A DNA stretch of 64,000 bases from JAAOZP01 sp038848185 (GCA_038848185.1 JAWCNV010000005.1:1-64000); one strand, 5' to 3'. Counted from the stretch's first letter, positions 17,331 to 26,892 are shown. Numbers and translations are program-made. The notes: generated by a model not told the origin, from the sequence alone.

Positions 17331-18299
17331 ATGGGGCGACTTAGAATACTAGGTATACTTTCCGCCTCTCTCTTAATATTGATATTGCTCATCACATATG
17401 GCACAAAAATGATTCCCCTTATACCATCGTTTTCAAGCTTAAACATTGAAGTATCAACACTCATCCAAGCTTTACTGATTGCAGCAGGCTTCTACATACT
17501 CTATATTTTAGTTTCCTACATGGTTTCCTCAACAATAACCCGTTCTGGAGGGAAACCAGGAGACGTGAAGATGCTGACAAGTTTTCTGCGTTCAATCATC
17601 CTATCTGTCGCAATCCTACTGATCATAAGCATATTTGCCGGAGGAGGATTGACCTTCGCAGCCGCCTTCGGAGCCTTCGGAGGATTATTCTTAGGATGGT
17701 CCCTGCAGCAACCAGTCACCGGACTGGCAGCATGGTTCCTGATAAACATAAGGCGCCCGTTTAAAGTGGGAGACCGTATATTTCTCCCTGCTTGGGGTCT
17801 CATAGGTGATGTTCTAGATGTTGGAATGATGTATACTACTCTAAACCAGGTTGGAGGGACAATAGGTAGTGAAGAACCATCGGGAAGGCGTGTTTTAATA
17901 CCTAACGCAATACTTTTTTCAAACGTCATAATAAACTATAGTAGTGAGGTTAAAACATCTGAACCCTATATACTAGACGAGGTCGTCGCCAGAATAACTT
18001 ATGATTCGGACTGGGAGGAGGCTGAGAAAATAATGCTTAGAGCTGCGAGGGAGGTGACTGGAGACATAATAAGAGAAACCGGTAAAGAGCCATACATCAG
18101 GTCAGACATGTATGATTACGGAGTATACCTTAGGCTGAGGTATATGACTTTGGCAGTTGACCGTCCTAGGATAGCTCACGAAATAAACAAGAGGATATTT
18201 GAAGAATTCCAAAGGAATGAGAAGGTGGATTTCGCGATTCCATTTTTATACTCCTACAAGAGGGGGGAGAAAGCCCTTGAAAAACTCGGCGGAGAGTAG
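17331..18299 (+). CDS. MscS-family mechanosensitive ion channel
   Basis: A small-conductance mechanosensitive channel that releases solutes during osmotic down-shock. Three N-terminal spans are followed by the glycine/alanine-rich pore helix FAAAFGAFGGLFLGWSLQQP. The beta domain (RRPFKVGDRIFLP, GDVLDVGMMYTTL, VLIPNAILFSNVIINYS) and the alpha/beta C-terminal vestibule follow. At 322 aa the length is normal for archaeal MscS. ATG at 17331 follows a TATA-like cttaaatag (17300-17308) by about 25 bases, so it is leaderless. It stands next to a lipid-kinase-like gene on the same strand. Confidence 0.92.
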   Translation: MGRLRILGILSASLLILILLITYGTKMIPLIPSFSSLNIEVSTLIQALLIAAGFYILYILVSYMVSSTITRSGGKPGDVKMLTSFLRSIILSVAILLIISIFAGGGLTFAAAFGAFGGLFLGWSLQQPVTGLAAWFLINIRRPFKVGDRIFLPAWGLIGDVLDVGMMYTTLNQVGGTIGSEEPSGRRVLIPNAILFSNVIINYSSEVKTSEPYILDEVVARITYDSDWEEAEKIMLRAAREVTGDIIRETGKEPYIRSDMYDYGVYLRLRYMTLAVDRPRIAHEINKRIFEEFQRNEKVDFAIPFLYSYKRGEKALEKLGGE

Positions 18300-18352
18300 C
18301 ATTTTTGAAAACCTTTTAATCGGGCAACCGTAGCTTACGGTGGGCCTGAGCA

Positions 18353-19057
18353 TTGAATTACAGGGAGATCGTTAGAAAAAGCCTGCATATCATTCTTTCG
18401 CTAATACTCCTGCTACCATTCGTACTGACCTATTTTAGAATAGTTTTCGACAAGGCTGTTTTCTACTCGGCCTTAAGCATCTTAACCTTAACCTTTAACG
18501 CTATACAGATTAAAAGGCCTCTTCTGAGGAGCGAGGTTAAGAAATTCATGAGGGAGAGCAGAGAGAAATTCTTCGTAGATATTAAAAACTTCCTACCGGT
18601 TAGAAGCCAAGTTACCAGCAATGTTCTGGACAGGATTGAGGAGAAGATCAGGGGTGTTGAGAATCTTATAGATTACCAGCTTTCAACTGTTGAAAGAGAC
18701 TATGAGAAGAGAGGCGGATACATTGGGTTAACCTATGGGATCCTAGGGGTAACCCTATCCTATTTTCTTTTCAACGATTACGCGTTATATGGGGTTGTCT
18801 CGTTGGCAACGACTGATGCTGTAGCAACTGTAGTAGGCGGGTTAACCGGTACTCATAAGCTTCCGTTTACCAATAAGACTCTCGAAGGAAGCATCTCCGG
18901 TTTTATAGTTTTTCTTACAGCTTTGATCCTGATAGGAGTATCCCTTATAGACTCACTCGTTCTTTCAGTTGTTGCCATGATCGTTGAAGCATATGCTGTC
19001 GAAGACAATTTACTCCTGCCAATATTCGTATCCTTCTTAGCAACATTCATGGTTTAA
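18353..19057 (+). CDS. Dolichol kinase/DGK1-like CTP-dependent lipid kinase
   Basis: A multi-pass membrane protein of 234 aa. The diagnostic block ATTDAVATVVGGLTG, then HKLPFTNKTLEGSISG, matches the CTP-binding motif of SEC59 dolichol kinase and DGK1 diacylglycerol kinase (D-A-x-A...G, K-x-P...K-T-x-E-G-S). In archaea such enzymes probably phosphorylate polyprenols or archaeol-type lipids. The N-terminal NYREIVRKSLHIILSL is also typical (R-K-x-x-H). The start is TTG at 18353, about 38 bases after ccttttaatc. Its 3' end overlaps the convergent alpha/beta hydrolase gene by 11 bases. Confidence 0.8.
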   Translation: MNYREIVRKSLHIILSLILLLPFVLTYFRIVFDKAVFYSALSILTLTFNAIQIKRPLLRSEVKKFMRESREKFFVDIKNFLPVRSQVTSNVLDRIEEKIRGVENLIDYQLSTVERDYEKRGGYIGLTYGILGVTLSYFLFNDYALYGVVSLATTDAVATVVGGLTGTHKLPFTNKTLEGSISGFIVFLTALILIGVSLIDSLVLSVVAMIVEAYAVEDNLLLPIFVSFLATFMV

Positions 19058-19826
19058 GATTCGCTTTAAACCATTCTATTGTAGTTTCTATAACCTTGTC
19101 TTCCGAGACTCGCCCGCTGAAAGTATGGCCTGCACCATCTATTATAACAAGCTTCTTAGGCTCACCCGCCTTACTGTATAGCATACTCGCATGTTGAACC
19201 GGAACAACAGGATCTTCAGAGCCATGTATGATCAGCATGGGTCTAGGAGAAATCTTTGCACAACTGTCCAGCACATCGTGTTTCAAAGCATCTATGAAGA
19301 AGTTCTTCCCAACTCTATATCCGCTTGGCAGGTCGGCGTAATTCTTTTCAAACAGGTTTTTCACATCCATTCCGAAAGATTTCTCAATATTGTTTGACAG
19401 TGATCTAAGTTCAGCTGGAGAAGACCATGTGCAAACTGCCTTCACAAGCGGGTTCTGTGCGGAGGTTAGAATTGAGACGACTCCCCCTAGGCTTAATCCT
19501 ACCAAGGCAATTCTATCTTTGAGAAGCTCATTCCTATTAACAAGGAAGCTTAAAACAGCGTTGAGATCGCTTATCTCTGACGAGATGGTCATATTCTCAA
19601 ACTCGCCCTCACTCTCACCAGACCCTCTGAAGTCAAACCTAACCGCGACAAAACCTTCCAAGCTCATTCTCCTAGCAGCACGCACAAACAGTCTGTGATC
19701 CTCTATTCTGTGTCCTGTGAAACCATGGCAGAAAACCACGGCTGGCGCCGGAGTTTTATCCGGAACATGTATTACCCCTGATATTTTTTCACCCATGTTC
19801 TTGATGAATACAGGTATCTCCTCCAT
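19047..19826 (-). CDS. Alpha/beta hydrolase (serine esterase/peptidase-like)
   Basis: A 259-residue soluble alpha/beta hydrolase. The oxyanion region is VVFCHGFTGHRIED, the nucleophile elbow is VGLSLGGVV (Ser), the acid is in HGSEDPVVPVQHA (Asp) and the base is in DGAGHTFSG (His). These give a complete triad in the dienelactone hydrolase/S33-like arrangement. It probably cleaves an ester or small peptide; the substrate is unknown. ATG at 19826. There is a 48-base gap to the upstream guaA-B gene on the same strand, so the two may be co-transcribed. Confidence 0.85.
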   Translation of the reverse strand: MEEIPVFIKNMGEKISGVIHVPDKTPAPAVVFCHGFTGHRIEDHRLFVRAARRMSLEGFVAVRFDFRGSGESEGEFENMTISSEISDLNAVLSFLVNRNELLKDRIALVGLSLGGVVSILTSAQNPLVKAVCTWSSPAELRSLSNNIEKSFGMDVKNLFEKNYADLPSGYRVGKNFFIDALKHDVLDSCAKISPRPMLIIHGSEDPVVPVQHASMLYSKAGEPKKLVIIDGAGHTFSGRVSEDKVIETTIEWFKANLKP

Positions 19827-19874
19827 TTTCTATAAAATAAAAGCTGGGTGCTACTTTATAACGTTTGTGAAAAC

Positions 19875-20828
19875 CTATTCGAACTCTATGGTGGCAGGAG
19901 GCTTATCAGTTACGTCATAGAGTACCCTTGAGACTTCAGGAATCTCTGTGAGTATTCTGTAGCTTGTTTTATCAAGCCGGTTCCAGTCTAGTTTAACATG
20001 TTTAGCAGTCATTGCATCCTCTGACTCAACTATTCTCAAGGCAACCATGTACCCGTATTTCCTAGACGAGCCTGCTCCCATTCCAGTGGCTCTGCCCTCC
20101 AGAAGAACAGGGAAGGCTTGGAAACATTTTATGTCGGCAAGCTCATCATCAACTATAAATGTTGCCTTCTTAATTATTGAAAGCCTTTCCTCAGTCACCT
20201 CGCCAAGTATTCTTATGGATAATCCTGGTCCTGGAAAAGGTCTCCGGTTAACTATTTCATCAGGAAGACCAAGCTCCTTGGCAACGAGCCTAACCTGATT
20301 CTTATATATTTCCTTTAACGGCTCAAGTATTCTAAACCCATATTGTTCAAACGGGTTTATACCTATTTGCTCAAGAACATTATGCTGTGTTTTAACTCCT
20401 CCCCTAGTCTCAACTATATCTGCCGCAATCGTGCCCTGCAGGATGATTTTTGCCCCCGCTTCTCTTGCAATCTTGGAAAAGGTTTTGTAAAAAGTATCTC
20501 TGAAAGCCTTTCTCTTCTCTTCAGCATCTCTGATTCCCTTTAAGGCGGTTAAAAACTCTCGTTGAACATCGTATACAGCAACATCTATACCGATGTTTTT
20601 AAAAACCCTCCTGATCCTATCAGACTCCCCTATTCTCATAAACCCATCTTCAAGGAACACAGCCTTCAGATTTCCGCCAACTGCTTTGAACCCTAATACT
20701 GCAGTCACAGAACTGTCGACACCGCCAGATAAAGCAACTATGGACACATCACTTCCAATCTCGCTTTTAAGAATCTTTGTCTTCTCCTCTACAAACTTCT
20801 TTGGGTCAAAGTGAGCCATGCTCCGCAT
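19875..20828 (-). CDS. guaA: GMP synthase PP-loop (ATP pyrophosphatase) subunit B
   Basis: The synthetase subunit of archaeal two-subunit GMP synthase, making GMP from XMP, ATP and ammonia from a separate glutaminase. The PP-loop is IVALSGGVDSSVTAVLG (residues about 29-45). XMP-binding and dimerisation parts include RRPFPGPGLSIRILGEV and the C-terminal YDVTDKPPATIEFE. No glutamine amidotransferase domain is fused, and none is nearby. At 317 aa it is the usual length. The start at 20828 (ATG) or 20819 (second ATG) cannot be separated; both fit the TATA-like agcttaaataat just upstream. Confidence 0.93.
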   Translation of the reverse strand: MRSMAHFDPKKFVEEKTKILKSEIGSDVSIVALSGGVDSSVTAVLGFKAVGGNLKAVFLEDGFMRIGESDRIRRVFKNIGIDVAVYDVQREFLTALKGIRDAEEKRKAFRDTFYKTFSKIAREAGAKIILQGTIAADIVETRGGVKTQHNVLEQIGINPFEQYGFRILEPLKEIYKNQVRLVAKELGLPDEIVNRRPFPGPGLSIRILGEVTEERLSIIKKATFIVDDELADIKCFQAFPVLLEGRATGMGAGSSRKYGYMVALRIVESEDAMTAKHVKLDWNRLDKTSYRILTEIPEVSRVLYDVTDKPPATIEFE

Positions 20829-20924
20829 TTCCAGCCAAACATTATTTAAGCTTTACAGTATCAACACAACTTTAACAATCAGTTGGAAAACCAAAAAAAA
20901 CAGGAAGGGGGTATTAAATGACGC

Positions 20925-21404
20925 TTACGGTGGTGGGGGTGGCGGGGTTTCCTGAGGCTGATTGACTACCGTGACGTTTACTGTTTGCTGCTGTACCTTC
21001 TGTCCTTTTCTCCAGAAGCTTGCAATTAATGCAGCGATTGACGCTATCCAAGCCACAAAGTAGCCAACTCCAAGTTCTAAAACGTTGAATGCTTCACCAT
21101 ATGAGTTGTAGACTAAGATATGCCCCGCGGTTAAAATGGCTAAAGCAACAATCCCGATAACCCCACAACCCAGGGGGAAGACACCTACAATACCCGCTAT
21201 AACTAAGAGGATAAAGGAAACGATAGTAACATAGGCTAATGTGATCAACGCTGGTTCTCCCATCTCCTGAATCAATCCGAGGTTTTCAATATTCACCCGC
21301 GTTAGAGTGAAAAACGTGTCTCCATATGTGCCGAAAGGCAGCAGGAATGCTGCAACTAGGATTACTACTCCTAAAACTATGCCTACTATTCTGCCAGGGT
21401 TCAT
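20925..21404 (-). CDS. Four-span membrane protein with polyproline tail, unknown function
   Basis: A 159-residue protein with four predicted spans. The opening NPGRIVGIVLGVVILVAAFL then LPFGTYGDTFFT is clearly related to the opening of the 22581-23417 protein (RLIGIMFGLLILVAVFLLPF). The two are therefore paralogues of one small family. The last residues, NQPQETPPPPPP, form a cytoplasmic or surface polyproline tail. No enzymatic motif is visible. It lies between guaA-B and a flippase-like gene on the same strand, in an envelope-related neighbourhood. Function unknown. Confidence 0.65.
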   Translation of the reverse strand: MNPGRIVGIVLGVVILVAAFLLPFGTYGDTFFTLTRVNIENLGLIQEMGEPALITLAYVTIVSFILLVIAGIVGVFPLGCGVIGIVALAILTAGHILVYNSYGEAFNVLELGVGYFVAWIASIAALIASFWRKGQKVQQQTVNVTVVNQPQETPPPPPP

Positions 21405-21495
21405 TTACTGTTTTTCACAGACCTTAGTTATTAGGGAGGTATATAAAGCTTGAACAAGGACTTACAAATCAATAATTTTACAACTTTATGTTTTT

Positions 21496-22506
21496 TTACA
21501 TCTGCGTTTTACCGAATACTTTTGATAAACCTATTTTCAAAATGGGCGGTAGACCTATGAAATCAGTTATTGTGTAGAAGAATCGGAAAAGCAGCGATAT
21601 GGACACGCCGTGGGAAAGGGGAACTCCGAACAATTGCAGCAAAGCAGCTAAAACACCTTCCTGCACTCCCAGACCTGCAAGAGTAAGAGGAAGATAAGTG
21701 AAGCTTGAAACAAGAGAATAGATGAAGACGAATAGAACAGGATGAAGATCAACTCCAATGGAGAGGGAGAAGAAGAAAAGAGCCATGGAGTCAAACAGGG
21801 ATGTTAGTGACATGGCGAAGGCGACCGGGACCAGAGACTTCTTGGCCTTAACCCCCTCTTTCTGAAAATTCTCGAACCTAGTTACGTAAGGATCTAAGAA
21901 CTGGCCTATTCTTCTGAAGCCTCTAAGCCGGTTTATCAGTTTCCTAGGCTTATCTGACCATAGGAGTATAGCAAAGAACACTGCGCTGGCAGCGAGGATG
22001 AAAGCGCTTACCGCCACAATCCATTGAATACCTGAAATCGATTCAACAGGACCAATGAGATACGTGGCAGAAATCGCTGTTAGGAAAGCTCTTATGGCGA
22101 AGTCAACCATCCCAGACACAACTGTCGCTACGGTGCAAGGTTCAACCGGAGCTTTACTAAGAACCTCCATTATGAAGGGGGTTATGAAGTAGCCTGCACG
22201 CCCAGGAGTCAGGTCACTTGCCAACTGTCCTGCAAAATTCGCTTGAACACAACTTGAAAAACTCACTCTGTATTTTAAAACGGTGAGAATGAAGTAGAAA
22301 GATAAGGCGATCATCATAGAGGCCGTTACGATTAGAAGAGACCCTATCACCACATATCTCATATCTGTTTTAAGCAAGACTCCGATGGTTTCTGACATGT
22401 TTGCTTGATGAAGCAGAATGATTATGATTAACACTCCAAGAATAAATTGAAAAACCGTTAATACCGCCTTCCTAGAGATTTTCACCTTTTCAATCCTTGC
22501 TAACAA
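21496..22506 (-). CDS. Flippase-like / lysylphosphatidylglycerol synthase transmembrane-domain protein
   Basis: A 336-residue integral membrane protein with about eight spans, of the UPF0104/AglD-type 'flippase-like' family. Typical marks are DLTPGRAGYFITPFIMEV near residue 95 and LPLTLAGLGVQEGVLAALL near residue 285. Archaeal relatives take part in lipid-linked sugar or lipid transport; the direct reaction is unproven. The annotated start is TTG at 22506. A GTG at 22485 is an alternative, and the TATA-like aatttaaag near 22520 does not decide between them. It sits between the two paralogous four-span proteins. Confidence 0.8.
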   Translation of the reverse strand: MLARIEKVKISRKAVLTVFQFILGVLIIIILLHQANMSETIGVLLKTDMRYVVIGSLLIVTASMMIALSFYFILTVLKYRVSFSSCVQANFAGQLASDLTPGRAGYFITPFIMEVLSKAPVEPCTVATVVSGMVDFAIRAFLTAISATYLIGPVESISGIQWIVAVSAFILAASAVFFAILLWSDKPRKLINRLRGFRRIGQFLDPYVTRFENFQKEGVKAKKSLVPVAFAMSLTSLFDSMALFFFSLSIGVDLHPVLFVFIYSLVSSFTYLPLTLAGLGVQEGVLAALLQLFGVPLSHGVSISLLFRFFYTITDFIGLPPILKIGLSKVFGKTQM

Positions 22507-22580
22507 CGTGACTCCAGTCTTTAAATTTCTTTATTAGGCTCATTCCGTCTAATCAGTTTAACTGCAATATTCCTCCTGTG

Positions 22581-23417
22581 TCAACTAGTCTTACCACTTC
22601 TTCCCATTTCCTTCTCTAGATCACCCACTATTTTCTCAAGCTTCACCCTAAGTCGGTCATAAGCTTCTTCCGATATCAGTCTATTATTCTTCTCATCCTC
22701 CAAGAGAACCATAAACGCCTTAATCCTTTTAATCTCCTCCTCGACAACATTAATCTCAACCGGCGGAGACGGCAACGGTATTACTGGCAAATGCGAAGAG
22801 GTGTCTGAGGTTGAGAGGGAGGAGAAAAGCTCTATAGGAGGCGATTTTGAGGATTCTTGAGGAGCAAGAGGAGTCTGAGGTGAAGATTCCTCCGAGCCGG
22901 ACAGGGGTTTGAAAAGACTAGCCGGTGGACTGACGTTTTCAACAGGCTGTTCAACAGCCTTCTCAGAAGCCTTGGATGAGAGAAAGGAGAGCTTCCTCCT
23001 CATCTGAGGCTGAATCTTACCCATGATAATTATAGCGACGGAGAAGCCCCAAGCAGCAAAGAAGCCTACCCCGTAACTAGGAATATTAAACCCCAACTGA
23101 GGATTAAACATGGATACGACTGTCACAAGTATCATTCCAAGTATCCCCATTACCCCCGAACGCATAGGGTAGAAGCCCAAAACCCCTGCTATAACTAGAA
23201 ATATGAACGAAATTACAATCAGGATATTGAAGACCAACAGGTTAGCAGACTGCTGAGCATCGTTGGTAATGCTTTCAATCAACCGCCTAACCGTGTTGAA
23301 GAACGTTGTTTCACTAAGTTGACCAGAGGGTAGGCGGAAAGAGCCGAAAGGGAGTAGGAAAACCGCTACAAGAATCAACAAGCCGAACATTATGCCTATG
23401 AGTCTATCCAAGTCCAT
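22581..23417 (-). CDS. Four-span membrane protein with SHOCT-like C-terminal domain
   Basis: The N-terminal 150 residues hold four spans, related to the 159-aa protein at 20925. A Ser/Pro-rich linker (about 160-220) follows, then a C-terminal SHOCT-like hairpin (VEEEIKRIKAFMVLLEDE, then LISEEAYDRLRVKLEKI) shared with the soluble protein at 16482. I chose ATG at 23417, not the upstream ATG at 23444. The TATA box gcttaatatatg (23441-23452) overlaps the upstream ATG and lies about 28 bases before 23417. Function unknown. SHOCT tails in bacteria often sit on membrane or oligomerising proteins, so a multimeric membrane role is possible. Confidence 0.65.
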   Translation of the reverse strand: MDLDRLIGIMFGLLILVAVFLLPFGSFRLPSGQLSETTFFNTVRRLIESITNDAQQSANLLVFNILIVISFIFLVIAGVLGFYPMRSGVMGILGMILVTVVSMFNPQLGFNIPSYGVGFFAAWGFSVAIIIMGKIQPQMRRKLSFLSSKASEKAVEQPVENVSPPASLFKPLSGSEESSPQTPLAPQESSKSPPIELFSSLSTSDTSSHLPVIPLPSPPVEINVVEEEIKRIKAFMVLLEDEKNNRLISEEAYDRLRVKLEKIVGDLEKEMGRSGKTS

Positions 23418-23440
23418 TATTATAGTACTGCAAGCTGCGA

Positions 23441-23452
23441 GCATATATTAAG
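23441..23452 (-). promoter_or_regulatory. TATA box deciding the start of the 22581-23417 gene
   Basis: On the minus strand gcttaatatatg lies about 28 bases before ATG 23417 and overlaps the in-frame ATG 23444. A leaderless start at 23417 is therefore favoured. Confidence 0.6.
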
Positions 23453-23605
23453 CTTCCTTCGTAAATTTTATAAACATCAACCTTCAAAAAGTTTTTCGTA
23501 GAGAAACATCTTTTAAGAGGGTAGTGTCCATCTCTTGTCTGAATATGCATCAAGCTACCTTATTGAAAAGCATTAGGAAAAAGAAAAAGGTTTAAACAGT
23601 GTTCT

Positions 23606-26209
23606 TCAAGCGGAACGGCTTGGAGGCGGTGGAGGATAGGCTGGAGGAACATACGTAGGCTGAGGTGCAGGCTTTCTTCTCCTTAAAAGCAGTGCAACAG
23701 CCAAGATGACGACTATCACTATGACCGCTATGTACAGCCACATAGGTATGCCGACGCTGAATGTTGAAGCAGGTGTTTGATACTCATTGCCAGCGTTATC
23801 TACAGCTTTAACATAGTACTGGACGCTTGTGAAAGGCATTTGAGACGGTATTGAGCTGGTGTATCTTCCTGCCTGAAGAGTCATGACAGCCTCAGTCCAT
23901 GAGGAGCCTCCGTTAGTTGAGTAGTAGAGTTTAACTTCTTTAACCCCGGAAAGGGCATCTGAAACTTCGCATGTTATTGTGGTTGACTCTCCAAAAACAG
24001 GGTTGGATGGCACTGATAGGCCTGAGACCGTGGGCGGAACAGCATCGACAGTAAGCGTGAAAGAGTAGCTTTGACTGGCCACGTTATCAACATTATCCAA
24101 AGCCTCAATGCTCCAAGTATGGCTTCCCTCCGAAAGGCTTATCGTCTTAGAGTAGTCGCTGCCACTAGTCATAATGCCTTGAGAAACACCGTCAACCGTC
24201 AGCCTAACCTCCTTAACACCCGAGCCAGAGTCCTCAACCCTCACAGTGAACCTTACAGATGTTGAGCCTAATACCAAGCTTCCAGTGGGTGAAGCGCCAC
24301 TTATTGCAGGTGGAGTCTTATCTAGCATGACCATCAAAGTTTTCTCAGCCTCATTATTGTTCGACCTGTCGGCACTATAGTATCCTATGGTGTGCGAGCC
24401 GTCTGAGAGCACTGAAAGAGTGAACCCTGCAGTATAAGTACTCCACGAGCCGGCGTCAAACCTATACTTGGTCTCCTTAACCCCGCTCGCATCATCGCTA
24501 GCTGAAAGCTCGAAGACCGTGGAGCCGGAAACAAAGGTTGTTGTGCCACTCAAATACTTTGGAGAACCAACAGTCATCGTTGTCACAGGCGGAGTAGTAT
24601 CAGGAATCACTGTTACCGTTGCGGTGCCAGAGGTTAAGCCGGTGGCTGACGCTGTCAAAGTCTGTGTTCCCCCCTTAATATCATAGTAGTCCACTTTGAC
24701 GAAGCTTGTACCCGCATGAATAACCACACCGGTTATCATGTTTGTTGTCCCAAACTGTCTGAACTCCCCGTCTGAGGAGGTTGTTGAAAGGCTTACAATT
24801 ATATCAGAGGTGTGAGTAGTTTCAAAATTGTTAGCATCCTTCAGTGTGATGTTAATGTGGGAGTAAGTAACTCCAGCAGCCATAGTAAAGCTTGAAGGCA
24901 CCATAACGAGTTTTGCTGGAACACCTGCCTTAACATTGAAGGAATTGCTCTCTCCCGTCTTGCCCGCTCCACTGGTAGTGATCTTAACGTTGCTTCCTAT
25001 TTTGTTTATCATCACATCCCCTATCCACTTACCGTTCACAAAGGCACCAGTCATCACTGGGTTAATAGTTCCAGTAGTGTCGGTGAGAGAGTTTGTCCCA
25101 GTGTAGTCAGTCTTAACATTACCATAAACATCGTAAGCAGTTATAGTTATTGAGAAAGATGTTGCAACCTGCTTCGGGGAGGAAATCGTGTCGAAAGCGA
25201 AATGATCCAGCGGACCAGGTGTGACTGTCAACTGCTTAGTATCGTCACCATAATTCATTATAGGAATGTACCAGCCGCCACTCTCAACAACGTACGAATA
25301 GTCATCTGTCCAAACGTAGATATCCCATGTGCCTAGCTTCTCATCGTAATAGTAGAAATCCCTATGGTCTGAGCCGTCAGGTATCGTCAACTTTGTTATT
25401 GTTGCACCCCCCTGACTCAGGGAGAACTTCTTGTTAGCAGAAGTTGAGGTTGAGCTTAAATCAACCTCCAAGGCACCGCGGGTCACAGTCTCACCATCGT
25501 TGGTTTTCCTATAGACAGTCATCTTAACCCAGTTGCCGGCTTCAAGCGTAGTGCTTGCAAGACTGAGCTCTAGGTGAGGGGGGTAATATTTAACCTCAAG
25601 ACGTGGACGTACGGTCTCCCCGCTGTATTCTTTAGAACGGAACTGGCAGAGAAAACCGGGAGATGCATTCTCAGTAGAATCTTTCAGTCTCCAACCGTAG
25701 TTCGGAGCATAACCAGCAGAATCCTTAGACGCAAACTTCTTAACTGAAGCGGTTACAATAAAATTAAGCCACACGTTATCAGTAGTACCTGTTGTTGAAG
25801 AAGTCACATAGGTGGATACACTAGGCTGATTATTCCATGTGATTCCCCCCTCGGTCCAAGAGGAGCTTATCATATGACACTGTATTGTCCTACTTGAAGT
25901 AGGAGCAGCATTCATGAATATGCTAAGAACGGCGGAATCTATAACTGAACCAGGAGGAATCTTACTTAAATCAAACTTTATGAAGCTTCGCTCATTATAA
26001 CCACTTTGACTCCTAACTAGGAGATATGTAACTGATCCATAGTTGTTATTCGGATATAGTTCATAAGTGAAAGCATCGGCTGACGGGGAGAAATATTGAG
26101 TGTGAAGAATTTCACCGTAGCCAGCCACTCTTATAGCAACATAGGGTATTGTTGAGCATATGATTGTTATTATTGTTAAAAAGCCTAATATTACCTTTAC
26201 TTTACTCAA
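23606..26209 (-). CDS. Large membrane-anchored surface protein with DNRLRE and Ig-like domains
   Basis: An 867-residue extracellular protein. Residues 1-30 form a signal peptide. Residues about 36-208 form a DNRLRE/disaggregatase-related domain (SYNNYGS-like NNNYGSVTYLLVRSQSG, RSFIKFDLSKIPPGSVIDSA, WTEGGITWNNQPS). Several Ig-like domains follow, including OmpL47-like ones that begin TTPPVTTM and TPPAISGASP and contain ASGVKE or GSGVKEV turns. A C-terminal span (YIAVIVIVVILAVALLL) is followed by a basic cytoplasmic tail rich in proline (YVPPAYPPPPP). The start is TTG at 26209; no in-frame ATG fits. It probably binds polysaccharides or builds the cell surface. Start codon and domain limits are approximate. 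Confidence 0.8.
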   Translation of the reverse strand: MSKVKVILGFLTIITIICSTIPYVAIRVAGYGEILHTQYFSPSADAFTYELYPNNNYGSVTYLLVRSQSGYNERSFIKFDLSKIPPGSVIDSAVLSIFMNAAPTSSRTIQCHMISSSWTEGGITWNNQPSVSTYVTSSTTGTTDNVWLNFIVTASVKKFASKDSAGYAPNYGWRLKDSTENASPGFLCQFRSKEYSGETVRPRLEVKYYPPHLELSLASTTLEAGNWVKMTVYRKTNDGETVTRGALEVDLSSTSTSANKKFSLSQGGATITKLTIPDGSDHRDFYYYDEKLGTWDIYVWTDDYSYVVESGGWYIPIMNYGDDTKQLTVTPGPLDHFAFDTISSPKQVATSFSITITAYDVYGNVKTDYTGTNSLTDTTGTINPVMTGAFVNGKWIGDVMINKIGSNVKITTSGAGKTGESNSFNVKAGVPAKLVMVPSSFTMAAGVTYSHINITLKDANNFETTHTSDIIVSLSTTSSDGEFRQFGTTNMITGVVIHAGTSFVKVDYYDIKGGTQTLTASATGLTSGTATVTVIPDTTPPVTTMTVGSPKYLSGTTTFVSGSTVFELSASDDASGVKETKYRFDAGSWSTYTAGFTLSVLSDGSHTIGYYSADRSNNNEAEKTLMVMLDKTPPAISGASPTGSLVLGSTSVRFTVRVEDSGSGVKEVRLTVDGVSQGIMTSGSDYSKTISLSEGSHTWSIEALDNVDNVASQSYSFTLTVDAVPPTVSGLSVPSNPVFGESTTITCEVSDALSGVKEVKLYYSTNGGSSWTEAVMTLQAGRYTSSIPSQMPFTSVQYYVKAVDNAGNEYQTPASTFSVGIPMWLYIAVIVIVVILAVALLLRRRKPAPQPTYVPPAYPPPPPSRSA

Positions 26210-26446
26210 TGTTTTCCACGGTAAGAGCAGCCTCCCTAGGAATATAAACTTTATTTAAAAAATAAACCCCTAATGCCCAAAACTGTGCCATTTATTAAAA
26301 TTATTATTTTTAGTTATTACTCCATATCGATGAGAAAACTCCCTGAATAAGTATTCTCACCTTTATATTGAGGGTTTTTAAAACTATGTATTTCGCCTTA
26401 CCTCATTTCTCGATGTCTTAACAGTTTTTCTTAGGGTAAATGTAGG
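26210..26446. other. AT-rich divergent promoter region
   Basis: About 240 bases between the divergent surface-protein and HEPN genes. It contains a minus-strand TATA-like agtttatattc near 26243. A plus-strand TATA ttttaaat follows at 26447-26454, 28-35 bases before the HEPN ATG. No open frame or RNA gene seen. Confidence 0.5.
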
Positions 26447-26481
26447 TTTTTAAATGAGCAAAATATGATATTTACTGAGGA

Positions 26482-26892
26482 ATGTCTGGTGGGAGCAGGG
26501 ACGAAGTGGATTTAATGAGGAGAAGGGCAGCGGGGTTTCTCGAAGTGGCTAAGTATTCCTTAAAATCGAGTAATTACGACATAGCTGCTTTCAACGCTGA
26601 GCAGGCTGCCCAGCTATACTTGAAATCGGTTTTACTGGAGCTTGTAGGCGACTTTCCCAGAACTCATTCTCTCATTTTTCTCCTCAATGAACTTAAACGT
26701 GTAAGTGAAAAAGAGGTTGATGAATTCATCAGAGAAAACAAGAGGGGGCTCCATAATTTGGAGGATGCTTATTTAACAAGCAGGTATTTTTACAAAATGT
26801 TTGACAGGGAGGATGGAGAGTACTTGGTTTCACTGGCTGAAGAGGTGGTGGGCTTTTGTGAGGAGCTTAGACGCAGCATGGGAAAGAGCTAG
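26482..26892 (+). CDS. HEPN domain protein (HEPN-MNT pair)
   Basis: A 136-residue all-helical HEPN domain of the PF05168 type. Features are the N-terminal AAGFLEVAKYSLKSSNYDIA, then AFNAEQAAQLYLKSVLLEL, the FPRTHSLIFLLNEL helix and the final LEDAYLTSRYFY. Arg84-x6-His91 (RENKRGLH) fits the loose R-x(4-6)-H RNase motif of HEPN toxins, but its position should be checked against a structure. It overlaps the downstream nucleotidyltransferase gene, as in HEPN/MNT toxin-antitoxin pairs, where MNT adds AMP to a Tyr near the HEPN motif. ATG at 26482 is about 30 bases after a TATA element. Confidence 0.85.
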   Translation: MSGGSRDEVDLMRRRAAGFLEVAKYSLKSSNYDIAAFNAEQAAQLYLKSVLLELVGDFPRTHSLIFLLNELKRVSEKEVDEFIRENKRGLHNLEDAYLTSRYFYKMFDREDGEYLVSLAEEVVGFCEELRRSMGKS

